A stretch of 64,000 nt of DNA, taken from the NCBI RefSeq assembly GCF_030253575.1, contig NC_080563.1, forward strand, positions 35,077,001 through 35,141,000. The letters are read 5' to 3'. The stretch is from Rhododendron vialii. Its lineage: Eukaryota; Streptophyta; Magnoliopsida; Ericales; Ericaceae. Position numbers and translations under genes: made by a program. This document shows positions 1 to 10,341 of this stretch, one piece after another (within the stretch, counting starts at the first letter, position 1; each line of letters starts with the position of its first letter). The notes under the pieces are model-generated. The model worked only from the letters and a program-made list of their open reading frames with translations, was not told the origin of the DNA and did not search any database.

Positions 1-42
1 AGAGCAGTGCCCCTGAAAGAAGGCTCCAGTTTTGTGTTTTGC

Positions 43-94
43 TTCCCACATCGTCTAAGCACCAAAAGGGAGAGAGATAAGATGACTAATAAAA
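43..94 (+). promoter_or_regulatory. U2 snRNA promoter: USE plus TATA-like box
   Basis: The 11-base TTCCCACATCG at 43-53 matches the plant upstream sequence element (consensus RTCCCACATCG) apart from its first base. A TATA-like taataaaa lies at 87-94. The gap between them is 33 bases, the spacing known for RNA polymerase II type plant snRNA genes, and the TATA-like box sits 26-33 bases before the transcript start. This spacing rules against the pol III (U6/U3) arrangement, which is about ten bases shorter. Motifs and spacing are seen; polymerase choice follows from family knowledge. Confidence 0.85.
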
Positions 95-119
95 CAAGCA
101 GACGACACATTCAGCACTC

Positions 120-315
120 ATACCTTTCTCGGCCTTTTGGCTAAGATCAAGTGTAGTATCTGTTCTTATCAGTTTAATATCTGATACGTGGGCCATCGGT
201 TCACATGATATTAAATTAATTTTTTGAGGGTGAGAGGCTCATCACAATAGCTTGCTATTGGAGTCTCTTGAGCGTCGCCTTGGCGTTGCACTACTGCCTT
301 GGCCTGGCGCACCCC
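120..315 (+). ncRNA. U2: U2 spliceosomal snRNA
   Basis: The 5' end ATACCTTTCTCGGCC and the following core are the near-invariant 5' domain of plant U2. The branch-point recognition element GTAGTA is at 153-158 and the Sm-binding site AATTTTTTG is at about 218-226. The 3' end GGCCTGGCGCACC closes the RNA at about 196 nt, the usual length. U2 base-pairs with the intron branch point in the spliceosome. The 3' half (stem-loops IIb to IV) differs from the common plant sequence at several places, for example in the loop near 198-206, so this may be a variant or minor copy, but promoter, Sm site and both ends are intact. The exact last base is uncertain by two. Confidence 0.92.
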
Positions 316-318
316 ACC

Positions 319-333
319 CAAAACGAGTTCCAA
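319..333 (+). terminator. possible snRNA 3' box
   Basis: The stretch CAAAACGAGTTCCAAA begins four bases after the U2 end and resembles the plant 3'-end box CA(N)3-10AGTNNAA with one extra base. It would direct 3' end formation. The match is imperfect. Confidence 0.4.
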
Positions 334-475
334 ATTTTACATGGATGGGTGTTTTGAGCATAAAGATTCCACTGACCTATAAATAGTGGACCTAACCCTT
401 GGCTATAAACAGTGGACCTAACCCTTGGGGATGCGGAAATAGACGAAAGACTTGGATTAGTGTTACATTCAACGT

Positions 476-2000
476 AGATGGCCAGTTTATTGAGCCCCTC
501 ACGAAGGGTTCGGTGATGAAAAATTACAATCGCATGTTTCATCATTTTAAGACCCCTTTCCTATCCTACGACGAATCCATCGCCAATGCCTGTTGCCGCT
601 TCAAAGCCATAGCCCAGCCGAAGCCTTAATCACCGGGTAGAAGAACCAGTTAGCGGCCAGGTTTTCCGGTGACGAAAGAGTAAACTGCCACTGAATCGAT
701 AGTTGGAAACTTGGAATGGCTGGTGAATAAAATTGATGTTAATGGCTCTGCTGGAATTGGGTGACATTTTCTTTTGTTGTACTGGAATTCGTTTCAAACG
801 AAGGGCGATATTTTCTACTATTGTTTTTGGTTGTAATTGCTCTGCTACCCTGATATTATTAGGGCTTGTCCTAATGTGATCAGTTCTATATGCTTTTGGT
901 TGGAACCTTTCCAACTAATTGCGTTTTAGAGGATTCGATGGGGCATATGATTGTCGAGTAAGTTGGGTGCCAACTTGTTGGGATGCTTCCATCTTGTTGT
1001 AATGTCGTCTTCCTTCTTATCCATTTAATCTTCGTAACTCTCCAAAGGTTAATAAAATCTTGCTTTGCTGTTAAAAAGGGAACGTATTAAGCAGTTAAAA
1101 AGGGATATATTTGCATTAGGAGGTTACAACTCAGTAAGCTTTAAAGGGCTAACTGAAGTTGCCAAAATTTCACAACCTTGTCGAATTTTCTGTGTATTGT
1201 AGGAATATTCAACAAACCAGAAAAAATCTTGATTTCACTGGTGCGTGCCATCGGTCCATTGGAGTGCGTTTCCACATAGACTACAGGCTAATGGTAAAAG
1301 TCCAATTATGTGAATGGATCGAAATAGATGAAGAGTGACCCAGTTTATTGAGCCTCTTACACGGAGGGTGATTGGGGTTTGGTGAAAAAATTACAATTGC
1401 ATTCATCATCTTATGAAGTTGCGGTTTGTGCAGATTATGCAATCTGATAATTTGTTTCGATTAGCTTATGCGAGAGTATCATTCCGGCCCCATTTTGAAG
1501 CCACTGGTTTTGATAAGGGATCTGTTGATTTTGCCGTTCATGTAGAAAATATAGTTGATTGGATTCTCTAAAATTCGAACGCATCCAGATTCTCTAAAGT
1601 TTGAATGGATTCTCCCGTTCCTCATTCCCGTCATATATGTATACATAATGGGTTAGCGGGCGTTGAGGACAGTCCAAACACAACGTACTCTCGATATAAA
1701 CTAAGTTATAAACGCTACTTACGACTTGAGCTAGACCCTCATGTTCAGAGATTAACAATCTGACTATCTGAGCCCCAAGAAGTCCCTACTTTGCAGGGAA
1801 CTTATTAAGCTTTTGAAAAGGGATATGTGCATGAGGTGGTTACCATCTTCTCTAAATTTCACCACAACTTTGTCTAATATTCGGAGTATTGAACGAAATC
1901 AAAATATTTGCCCAAGTAGACCGATAAATCCTGACTCCGCTGTTGTGTGCCATAGGCATGCTTGTGTACTTGTAGAGATTGTATAGAGTCGCTGTGAGCA
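476..2000. repeat. old, diverged tandem duplication downstream of U2
   Basis: Two stretches recur in the same order and orientation. The block at about 484-550 (cagtttattgagcc, then a gap, then ggtgatgaaaaattacaat) returns at about 1336-1412, and the block at about 1087-1265 (gttaaaaagggatat, tttcacaac, attca-ac, gtgtgccat) returns at about 1802-1955. The spacing is roughly 0.7-0.85 kb. No reading frame of note crosses the region 316-2189 and no other gene is visible there. Confidence 0.5.
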
Positions 2001-2189
2001 AATAAACAAGCCTGGCTTCAAAATTCGCCATCAGAATTCACATATCCAGAGTTGTTTCTAAACACGTCTTGGTATATCACACAAGTTCTAGTCTCTGAGT
2101 CAAACGGGAAGTTGAAGCCAAAGAAGAAAAAAGAAAACCACAAATAAACAAATTAACAACATCAAAACCTACATACGGGAAATATATTA

Positions 2190-2427
2190 CTCCTTTCGTC
2201 CCTTTTTGTATGCTTGTGACGTAAAATCGTGTCATTTTGACCTTGAAAAATAAGGTGCTTGCGAGAACATTTTTTTCGAACTTTTAACTTGAAACCAGTC
2301 AAAATACTTGAGATCTTTCGAATGATGCAAAGAAAAATTCATAAAAATATTTTGGCTAGTAATTAATTTTTCGAGTTCAAAATGGCACGGTCTCCCGTAG
2401 AAAGCAAACAAAATGAGACGGAAGGAG
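2190..2427. mobile_element. Stowaway-like MITE
   Basis: Left end CTCCTTTCGTCCCTTTTTGT and, on the other strand, right end CTCCTTCCGTCTCATTTTGT form terminal inverted repeats of the CTCCCTCCGTCCC type known for Stowaway (Tc1/mariner) MITEs. A TA precedes the left end; the matching TA on the right is not clear. It has no coding capacity. From 2428 to 2896 I see only AT-rich DNA without a gene. Confidence 0.7.
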
Positions 2428-2904
2428 AGACGGGTTGGATCAGTTAGTCTGAGGGCCACTTCCAGAGTTAATAGGTGGCCGTGAAGATCTCCTCGCAGCT
2501 GTTGTTGCAGTATCTTCCTGCATTCATTTACAATAAAACATCAAATACGTACTCTAGTTACTACTAAGCAAAAAAACAAATCTGGTTACTCATACAGAGC
2601 ACTGTACCCAGGGCTGTTAAACGTACCGAACGAGTCAAATAGTTTACTGTTGAAGTTTGGTTCGAAAATTTAACGAATTTTAGAAATGTATTCGAGCTTG
2701 GCTTGTTAATAAGACAAATCGATTGCAAATGAGCTTTGATCAAGCCGATCACAAATTTATGGAATAAATCGAATGCTTAAAGTGCTTCAAAAAAACATTG
2801 AAGTATATAGTAAAATTTATGGAATAAATCGATCACAAATGATCGCTATTAATTAGCAACCGAACATGAGATTGAACTCAAGTGGTCGGTTCGTTTATCA
2901 GACC

Positions 2905-3318
2905 CTATGAAGCACCGACACCTCTAGAGGTCGAGATATCGCAGTGTCGGACACGAGGACACAGAGACACCGCAAGGATACGTACGGGACACGCCACGTG
3001 GGGTGTCCCATAATTTAATTTGAATTTTTCATGGGGACACGGCGGGGACACGGCTGGGGACACTGATGGGAACACCGCAGGGGTCAAACTGTAATTTTTT
3101 TAAAATTTTGGGGGCCAACCTGTAATTTTTGAAAAAATTAGGGGTCAAACTGTAAATTTTTTAAAAAAATTTGGGGCCAAATTATAATTTTTTTTAAATT
3201 CATGGGTGCTAAAAAATAATTATTTATTTATATATATATATACACATAGCGTGTCCCCATTTTTTTAGAATTTCCGTGTCCCGGTGTCGATTTCGGTGTC
3301 CGAGTCGGTGCATCATAG
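2905..3318. mobile_element. hAT-like non-autonomous element with perfect 8-bp TSD
   Basis: The 414-bp unit starts CTATGAAGCACCGACAC and ends, read on the other strand, CTATGATGCACCGACTC (15 of 17 match). It is bracketed by an exact 8-bp duplication ATCAGACC at 2897-2904 and 3319-3326. An 8-bp TSD is the hAT superfamily signature. The ends are rich in GTGTCC/GGACAC words and the middle is AT-rich. There is no transposase. Confidence 0.8.
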
Positions 3319-3467
3319 ATCAGACCTAACCCTAAAGTGTACCTATATCTGCATAAATTACATACAGATATATCAAATTAAAAACATCTTGTGATATTGT
3401 TATCCTGGGGCATACCCCTGTAGTCCCCATTGTAAAAGGTTGTTTTTGCTGGTATAAAATTAAATTA

Positions 3468-4838
3468 GGGAGATTTTTTTATAGGTCCATTATAGCATGT
3501 TTCTAATTCACCCAGTATATTTCTAAAATTTCTAACACCTTTGATCCACTAATAATTTTAATGACAAAAATATCCTATGTAAAAGAAACAAAGGTCTTGT
3601 TTGACGAATACAAAAAATGTATTTTTTTCATTTTTTTGGATCTTGTTGCAACCACATAACCACCACCACCACCACTACAATGACTACAGCCCCCACCACC
3701 ACCTCCACCATCACGCCGCCGCCGCCACCACCACCACCACAACGCCGCCACCTCCACCCATCACCACCTCTACCACCACGCCGCCACCGCCGCCACTACC
3801 AAAATGACAACCACCATGCCACCACCACCACCACCACAGCCACCACAATGCCGCCACCACAATGCTGCCATCACAACCACCACCACCATCACCACCACGT
3901 CACCACCGCCGCCGCCATCACAATGACCACCACCATGCCACCGCCACCACAACTAGCGCCACCACAACCACCCCGCCACCATCACCAACACCACCACTGC
4001 TACCACCACGCCGCCTCTATCACTCCACCACCACCACTTCTTCTTTACAAAAGCGCCTTTATTTGCAGTCTAAAAGTGCAATCTAAATTTTCTCTGGCAT
4101 TGGTGTTCATTTAACAAATTTGCAGTCTAAATTCTCATTGGCGTTAGTGTTCATTTGATAATTTGCAGTCTAAATTTGTGTGTAAACTGCAAATTTGCAT
4201 TTTTACTACAAAGTTTACGAAAATGTCTTTATTTGCAATCTAAATTTTCTCTGACATTGGTGTTCATTTAACAAATTTACAGTCTAAAAATATAAATTTG
4301 CAGTCTAAATTCTCAGTGGAGCTTGGCTGAATTACAAATTTGCAGTCTAAAAATGCAAATTTGCAATCTAAATTATCAGTGGAGCTCGGCTGTGATGATG
4401 GTGAACACGACAGTGGTGACCAGGTGGTGCTCGGCGGTGCTGATAAGGTCCGTGGGTGGTGGTGAGGAGGTGGTGGTGGTGGCCGGTTTCTGTTGTTAGG
4501 AGATGGTGGGCTCGGTGATCGGTGGTGCAAGGTGGTGGTGCAAGGTGATGAGGCGGTGCGTTACGGTGGCGTTGAGGACTGGGTCGGTGGGGAGGTTAGA
4601 GAGAGAGGGATGAGAGAGCGGAGGAGGAGGAGAGAGATTCGATTGGTAGTGGCTGTGATGTAGTAGTTGTGGGGATAACGTTTAAACTTAAAAAGAAAGG
4701 GCAATTTTGTCCAATCAAAAAGTGAAGCTGGACCCGAGGCTTTAACAAAAAGAATGGACTGGACTAGAGGTGTTTTAGAAATATAAGGTGGACTGGGCAT
4801 ATTATTAAACCCTATAATGTACCTTACAACAATTTTTT
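3468..4838. mobile_element. composite TIR element carrying CAC/GTG-rich core
   Basis: Sequence near 3480-3580 (ccattatag, cccagt, atttctaaaa, acacct, gatcc) recurs inverted at about 4725-4830 (about 70 percent alike), forming long imperfect terminal inverted repeats. An 11-base AAATTAAATTA lies at both 3457-3467 and 4839-4849, a possible Mutator-size target duplication, although it is low complexity. Inside are an imperfect CAC-rich tract (about 3655-4040), five or so copies of a ttgcagtctaaat word (4060-4375) and a GTG-rich tract (about 4390-4570). The long proline/histidine-rich frames here are artefacts of the repeat. Confidence 0.5.
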
Positions 4839-4913
4839 AAATTAAATTACCCCAACAAAAAAACTTGGAAATTAAACTTACACTGTCAAGAGAAATTTTT
4901 TTTTCTAATTAAA

Positions 4914-5125
4914 GTGTCCGGGCCAATTTATGCTCAGCTCGACTATTATAGGGCACAATTCTACCGCCCACTAGCCAAAGCTCAATTAAAATCAGAACAA
5001 AGCTTTGTATGGACATGTCCCAAAGGAATTGTTAAAACCTGACAAGTTTTAAATTTGAGATCTTAAGAGAAAACAACTCCTAAATCTTAGATTTTGACCA
5101 CCAAGTCAACCCCTTGAGGCTAACT
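4914..5125 (-). mobile_element. Au-like SINE fragment
   Basis: GTGTCCGGGCCAA followed by CTCGACTATTATAGGG, and further on ccaccaagtcaaccccttga, match from memory the 3' and 5' parts of the Au-type tRNA-derived SINE read backwards. Similar pieces occur at 12793 and 63240. Family naming is tentative; the shared words are seen. Confidence 0.45.
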
Positions 5126-5279
5126 ACCAAAGAATTTGATATGCGATGGACACGTTATGCACTCTAATAGTATTGCTTACGAAAAATTCTAAGAGTAGAT
5201 TCTGCACACATGATTGGAAAGAGAGGACAAATTGTTTAGTACCTTGGATTATTTCTCACCAATATCGGTATGGGCTCTA

Positions 5280-5759
5280 TCACAAATTATTGCTCCCACA
5301 CCAATGTGTAGAAGCACTGAATGAATCCATGAGAGAGAGAGAGAGAGAATGAGAGAGAGATGGTCTTACAAGTGATATTATAGCAGGAGAAGCTAAAGCA
5401 GGGTCTGGTGTGGAAGGTGAATCAGCTGCATCTGGGTCTTCAGTTGTTGAAGCTGCTGGATCCGTTGCTCCTGATACCCCTCCTCCTCCAGCGTTTGAAC
5501 CAGAAGAATCTTGGACAGCATGACTCGGTTCATTTACTCCTTTTTCACCATCTTTTTCTGAACTTATTATAGAAGAAGAAGAGTCCTCCACCACCACCAA
5601 CTCCTTCTCCTTGATCCCAGATTTTGTGGACTCGTGATTCTCAAAACCCAAGCACCTCAGGAAAACCCTTATAGCTTCTTCAAGATAACAATACCATGGG
5701 GTATTATCAATAACTGTTGTATTGTTTTTCACTTCCTTTTTTGATGTAGCATCCTCCAT
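5280..5759 (-). CDS. small acidic protein resembling a plant elicitor peptide precursor (PROPEP)
   Basis: The first ATG in this frame is at 5759, 45 bases after a TATA box, and opens about 159 codons to a stop at 5280. Near the N-terminus a basic amphipathic block, WYCYLEEAIRVFLRCLGFE (about residues 22-40), resembles the conserved helix of PROPEP family proteins. The rest is Ser/Asp/Glu-rich, then Gly/Ala/Pro-rich. PROPEPs are cytosolic precursors whose last ~23 residues are released as a danger peptide read by PEPR kinases. The canonical SGRPG-type C-terminus is not visible. A good splice donor (GTAAGA) at about 5369 suggests the last ~30 codons, which read through a CT repeat, may be intron; the nearest acceptor would give a 53-base intron, too short for plants. 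The 3' structure is therefore open. It could also be an unrelated small protein. Confidence 0.4.
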   Translation of the reverse strand: MEDATSKKEVKNNTTVIDNTPWYCYLEEAIRVFLRCLGFENHESTKSGIKEKELVVVEDSSSSIISSEKDGEKGVNEPSHAVQDSSGSNAGGGGVSGATDPAASTTEDPDAADSPSTPDPALASPAIISLVRPSLSHSLSLSLMDSFSASTHWCGSNNL

Positions 5760-5803
5760 TATTTCTAGGTTCTCTGATGACACGATCTTGTCACCTCCTC
5801 CTC

Positions 5804-5810
5804 TTTTATA
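5804..5810 (-). promoter_or_regulatory. TATA box of the small minus-strand gene
   Basis: On the minus strand GCATATAAAAGAGG contains a clean TATAAAA 45 bases before the ATG at 5759, which places transcription start about 20 bases before the start codon. Confidence 0.55.
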
Positions 5811-5825
5811 TGCCTCCCTCCTTGA

Positions 5826-6075
5826 TAAGTCACATAATGCAAGTGTGTGTGCGTGTCCGTAAGCATGAGTGTAAAAATGTCTTCCAAAAAAAACATCTTA
5901 AACAATTAAAATTCGGGAGTATGAGGATTGAAAGCACAAGTGTAGAGCGATGATTGAGAGGAAAATGAAAGACCATTTTGAAGTATTACGTTTCGGGAGT
6001 ACGGGGATCGAAAGCACAAGTACGGAGCGATGATTGAGAGGAGAAGGGAATGCCATTTTGAAGTATTACGTGACT
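5826..6075 (-). repeat. dispersed repeat family, copy 1, with internal 80-bp tandem duplication
   Basis: The segment from gtcacataatgcaagtg to cattttgaagtattacg has relatives at about 28180-28325, 31990-32170 and 43345-43510 (shared words: gtcacataat, gagcgatgattgagag or its inverse, ttgaaagc-caag). In this copy the unit beginning ttcgggagt is tandemly doubled (5912-5991 and 5992-6071, period exactly 80). Confidence 0.55.
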
Positions 6076-6884
6076 AAGCTGTCTCCTACCCTCCTCCTCC
6101 TAGATATTCAATTCAGGAGTAGTAGTACAATTCACGACACCCAAAATAGTACACCCTCCAGGAAACAAATCAACAGTTCAGAACTCTATTTTGAACGAGT
6201 TTTTTAAATTTGAACCGCTCATTTATTTTCATGGAGGGTTTTCCTGGCATGGGTTTTCTGCACTGTATGATTTGGGTTTTCTGGACCGTATCATTTCTGT
6301 TGGAATTTGGGACCGGTCCAGGACCAAATCGGATCGCCCATGTGGGCATGACCCGATGACCCATATATTAAAGAGTCCTATCTCCTCTTGATGATAAGAT
6401 AGGAGAAGTTAAAATAATTCTAATCTCTTAGGATTAGAAGACTTTTAAAATATCTAGGATGCTCTTTCCATTTATTTCTTGCAGGATGTTCATAAAGAAC
6501 ACACACAAGAGATATACAAAAATGAAATAGAGTTCTGAGAAACTCTCTCTCTCTTTTCGATAGTTCTCTTTCTGTCATTAAAGAGCAATCCGAGCTTTGC
6601 ACCGTGGAATAGGAGGTGATACTCGATCCTTGTAGTATCACTCCTTCTCAGGAATTTATCGTTAATTTAGTACATGATCGAGAATTCATAATCCATTTAC
6701 ACCAAGATCCAGTTCAGTTAAAATTTGCAAGGTAACCCAAATCACCACTATGGTTATATTTTTCTGACATTGTATTCAACTCAATTTTTGTAATGAATGA
6801 CTCTGCAGCGGTTGTTGGCAGTCTACCTCGGTCTTCAGTAGAATCTTAAATGAAGTATTCAACAAAACGACACTTCTCTTCTCT

Positions 6885-7121
6885 GGCCCATTCCGGAAAC
6901 GGAAATAAATACTTATTTTTTAAGAAGGCAATTTCAAGTTTAAAAATTATGTGTTTACGTAAATAATTTTCCTACCAATATAGATCTTGTTTGATAGATC
7001 TCATTGAGATCTTTTATACGGTGAAAAAAAATTGAAAAATAATTTTTCATTTATATTATTTTTGAATTTGAAAATGTGAAATAAGTACTTATTTTTTAAG
7101 AAGGTGTTTTAGAACGGAGCC
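6885..7121. mobile_element. MITE of the GGCC...TTCTTAAAAAATAAGTACTT family, copy 1
   Basis: Terminal inverted repeats ggcccattccggaaac and, inverted, ggctccgttctaaaac, each followed by the TTAAAAAATAAGTACTT word and a gatctcgat/atcttgtttgat core. Related copies lie at 14343-14567, about 35824-36055 and about 36205-36475. The 6100-6884 interval has no supported gene. Confidence 0.65.
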
Positions 7122-7287
7122 TAGTGTCTTTCATGTTACCAGAAATGTTTTTTTTTTGGAAATGTTACCGCTCTGTCCTCCCAATAACCAGTATTTTGAA
7201 TCTCTTCAAAAAAACTATTTATTATGCTTTTTAATACATAATATTTTCTTTAATAATATGAATCTTTAAGCTCATATCACTCTGCAT

Positions 7288-7460
7288 TTTTATGAACTTA
7301 AATTAAATTTAACTTAAATATGAGAATTTGTCATTTTTTTTTCGCATTTGTTAGTTTTGCGCCAAAATTTTAACGGCTAACAAATGCGAAAAAAATATTC
7401 AAATAAGAAAAAAAATTTCAAATTTAAGTGAAGTCCATAAAAAAGGAAAAAATTATCACT
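7288..7460. repeat. AT-rich foldback
   Basis: The word CGCATTTGTTAG recurs inverted as CTAACAAATGCG, and the flanking atgaacttaaattaaattt pairs with a diverged inverse near 7425-7445. It looks like a small foldback MITE; no target duplication was found. Confidence 0.5.
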
Positions 7461-7500
7461 TGATCCTAGAGCAATCTCCAAAGCCATGCGATATTATTTT

Positions 7501-7632
7501 GGGAAAATGACGGCCCATGACGTGTTTTGATAATTAATATCCACCAAGAACAGGCTGAGAATATTTGTTAATGCTGAAAATGTCCTTGGCGGATATTAAT
7601 TATCAAAAAACGTCTTTAGCTGTCATTTTCCC
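7501..7632. mobile_element. Mutator-type MITE, copy 1, perfect 9-bp TSD
   Basis: The 132-bp unit has ends GGGAAAATGACGGC and, inverted, GGGAAAATGACAGC, with inner arms TTTTGATAATTAATATCC. An exact 9-bp TATTATTTT lies at 7492-7500 and 7633-7641. Nine bases is the Mutator-like (MULE) target size. Copies 2 and 3 are at 12443 and 12654. Confidence 0.85.
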
Positions 7633-7737
7633 TATTATTTTCACTACACATCGGTGTATGTTCCATCATCGAGTGTTGTTGTGGGTTTTGTCTCTCCGAC
7701 TGTATTTTTTAACTTTTGGTTGGAATTTCTTCCTTTA

Positions 7738-8448
7738 GGCCATCCACAATGGTATAATCAAAAATAGATAAACAAACGTTGACACATCAGCTTTTGATTA
7801 TTCATTTAAGAGGTTGTTAAACTTACCAATGTTGAGATTCACAATAGTCGCTTCTAGTCTATAACCAAAATAAGGAGTTCACAACAATTTCACTCCCCCC
7901 CCCCCCCCCGTTTTCCGACATTCACTTCTCTTCATTTACGTATTTTTTTGGGCAAAAATATATCGATTATCTCCCTTAATTTTGGAAAAAAATTAATCTG
8001 TAACTTCCTTCCCTACTATTATAATTTTTTTTTTTTTTTGTGGGGGGGGGGGAATAGAAACGGGAAAGAAGAGTGAAATACCTTAATCCGATGACAATGC
8101 GTTGAATTGTAGATGATCGAGAGATATGAACTTCACTTTTGGAGGGAAAGAAAGAGAAATAGTTTGTGGGTAAAGTGGAGAAGATATAAAGTTGGCGAAG
8201 AAGAGAAGAAGAAAATACCAATTGAAACATGCGTGTATACAAATTTTGGAACTAGTTAACTTATGTGATATAGGGTCGATAAATCTTGATTATTGAAAAA
8301 TGTTGCTAGTTTTAATTATCCAAAGCCTAAAATTTAATTATTTCTAAGGATGTTGCTAAATTTAATTATACCATTGTGAGTCATCTTTTGTACAAATATT
8401 GTTAACTTTAAAAATAATTGATTTTTTATTATATCACTGTGAATGGCC
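7738..8448. mobile_element. TIR element, probably PIF/Harbinger-like
   Basis: Left end GGCCATCCACAATGGTATAA and inverted right end GGCCATTCACAGTGATATAA match closely; the same word recurs inside near 8355-8370. Flanking triplets are TTA and TCA, an imperfect version of the TTA target of PIF/Harbinger. The interior holds a C-run (about 7897-7910) and a G-run (8042-8051). No transposase frame. Confidence 0.55.
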
Positions 8449-9954
8449 TCATACCTAGTAAATTGTTACTCCACTTTTGTTGATAAAAATTAAAAAAAAA
8501 TATTCCACCATCAAGTGTGTGGCTAATGCACGGCCATGATATTCCTCCAGCTGGTACTCCTGGAGCATTAAATAATTACTTCGATAAAGGTAACCAGTCA
8601 TAATCTCTAACTTTGGGATAGTTAATATCACTTCATTTATTGATAGTATTATTATGTAAAAAAAAAACATTAATAATACGAGATTATATTTTTTCCGCCG
8701 GAGGTTGAAAACCTCATTTTTTTCACCACTGCCTTTTTGTGTCCACCGTTTATTTATTATTATCTGAACCATTCATCTTGTAAGCCCAACATAATAGTAT
8801 ATCCACGCAAAAAAATAAACTTGATTAGGCATCGTTAAGTATATAAAAAAATATTTACCCAAAAAAAAAAAAGTATATAAAAAAATTAAATTTTATTTTG
8901 TAAAATAGGCTGTTTATCGTTATAATTATTTACAGAATCAGACTGTGCATTTTATAAACCAAAATTCAAATTTAGTTATACATATTGATGTCCGATCAAG
9001 CTAATTTTTTGCATGAAAATACTACCTTGCAGGTCTTACAATATGAATGATTTAAATTACAACAATAAATACTCGATGGGACGCACAGTGGGTTGCAGCG
9101 GAAAAGTGTCGTTTCCACCTGCGGTGGATAGAATTAATTTCTACGTGGGGTATCCGTTTCGATGCCATCAGCAGTCAGCTAGCACGTGGAAGACTTCTAC
9201 ATTTGTCAAAGTAACAGTTGGTGCAGCTCGTTAAGTTTTACAGTATAATGTGTAGATTTTCTGGTTAAGTTTTTAAGTGAACTCTAGCCGTAGCCGAGAT
9301 CAAGTTAAATAAAATTTCATGAGCCCAGCTGCCTAGGTTTTGAATTGAACTCAAACTTTATAATCCTAAAATTTTATGTTATCAAGCAATTTTTTGTCGT
9401 GCAGAATAAGGGTAAACAGAACTACGTATCCCGTCTCCATCCAAATCTAACAGGAAGCTTGTATAGTTATGGACAAAATTTTTGTAAGAAATACATACAA
9501 TTCGAACTACCGCTAAAGTACAATTTCTGCATCTATCACTTAGTTGTATTTCATTTTTTGTTATTATTTGAGACTGGTTCTCTCTAATAGCCAAACAGCT
9601 CGGAATAAGCACAACGAAAATACTACAGACACATTAAATTGTCACACCACTTTGCCACACCATCTAAGCTCGCAGCTCAATTGTATGGGCATAGGAGTAA
9701 TAAATATAGAAACTAGTAGCCTACCTGCTCTAGCTAGGGGGAAATAACAATAAGCCAGATGACAGGTATTAATAACTTGGACCCGGCTTCTCTGCAGTCT
9801 GCAGAAAGCCAATGTTGTATCACAGCTGTTCATCTTTACATTCAACAGTCTAGATTTTAAAAAACTTTTCTAGAGAAAAGTGAAATGTTTTTTTTAAATC
9901 TCGACCGTTAAAAACATCATCCGACGGTTGCGAACACTTCAACCTCACCTCTAC
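8449..9954. other. intergenic DNA, nothing firm
   Basis: AT-rich sequence. A 73-codon open frame at 9013-9234 has no domain or neighbour that I recognise. No RNA gene or repeat border could be supported. Confidence 0.5.
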
Positions 9955-10341
9955 GGTCCAAATGGGAGTTGGGGGAGCTGCTGTCCCTTTAAGGGACAAT
10001 TGCCTGCTGTCTCGGCCAAAGGGGCCGTGCTTCAGTCTCGTTCCAATGATCGAAAACGTTAACTTCGTAGAGCTCGTCGAGTTGAACAAATATGTAACAA
10101 ATCAGCTCGATCGGATTTCATTAAGTACCTAATCGAAACCTTTTTGTCTTGAAAAGAATGGATCCGAAACACTTGATCAAATCTACTATAACCCATTATT
10201 AGCAAGTTATATGTGTTCCGATCAGGCACTTATCCGATCAAACTGGTTTTTTGCATACTTGTTCAACTCAACGAGCTCTACGAAGTGAACGTTTTCCCTT
10301 AAAAGGACAACAGCTCCCCCAGTCGGTCGAAATGTGGACTG
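9955..10341. mobile_element. foldback MITE with nested inverted arms
   Basis: The inner arm at about 10051-10096 (aacgtt-acttcgtagagctcgt) pairs with its inverse at about 10245-10295, and the outer arm GGGGGAGCTGCTGTCC near 9972 pairs with the inverse near 10303-10320. The left arm carries about 60 extra bases (about 9995-10050). No coding sequence. Confidence 0.6.

Noticed and set aside
3601..4114. Long His/Pro/Thr-rich open frames on both strands
   Set aside because: They arise in every frame from the CAC/CCA-rich tract; no start context, no introns, no conserved domain.
9013..9234. 73-codon open frame as a possible gene
   Set aside because: No domain, no splice partner and no promoter signal; a frame of this length is expected by chance.
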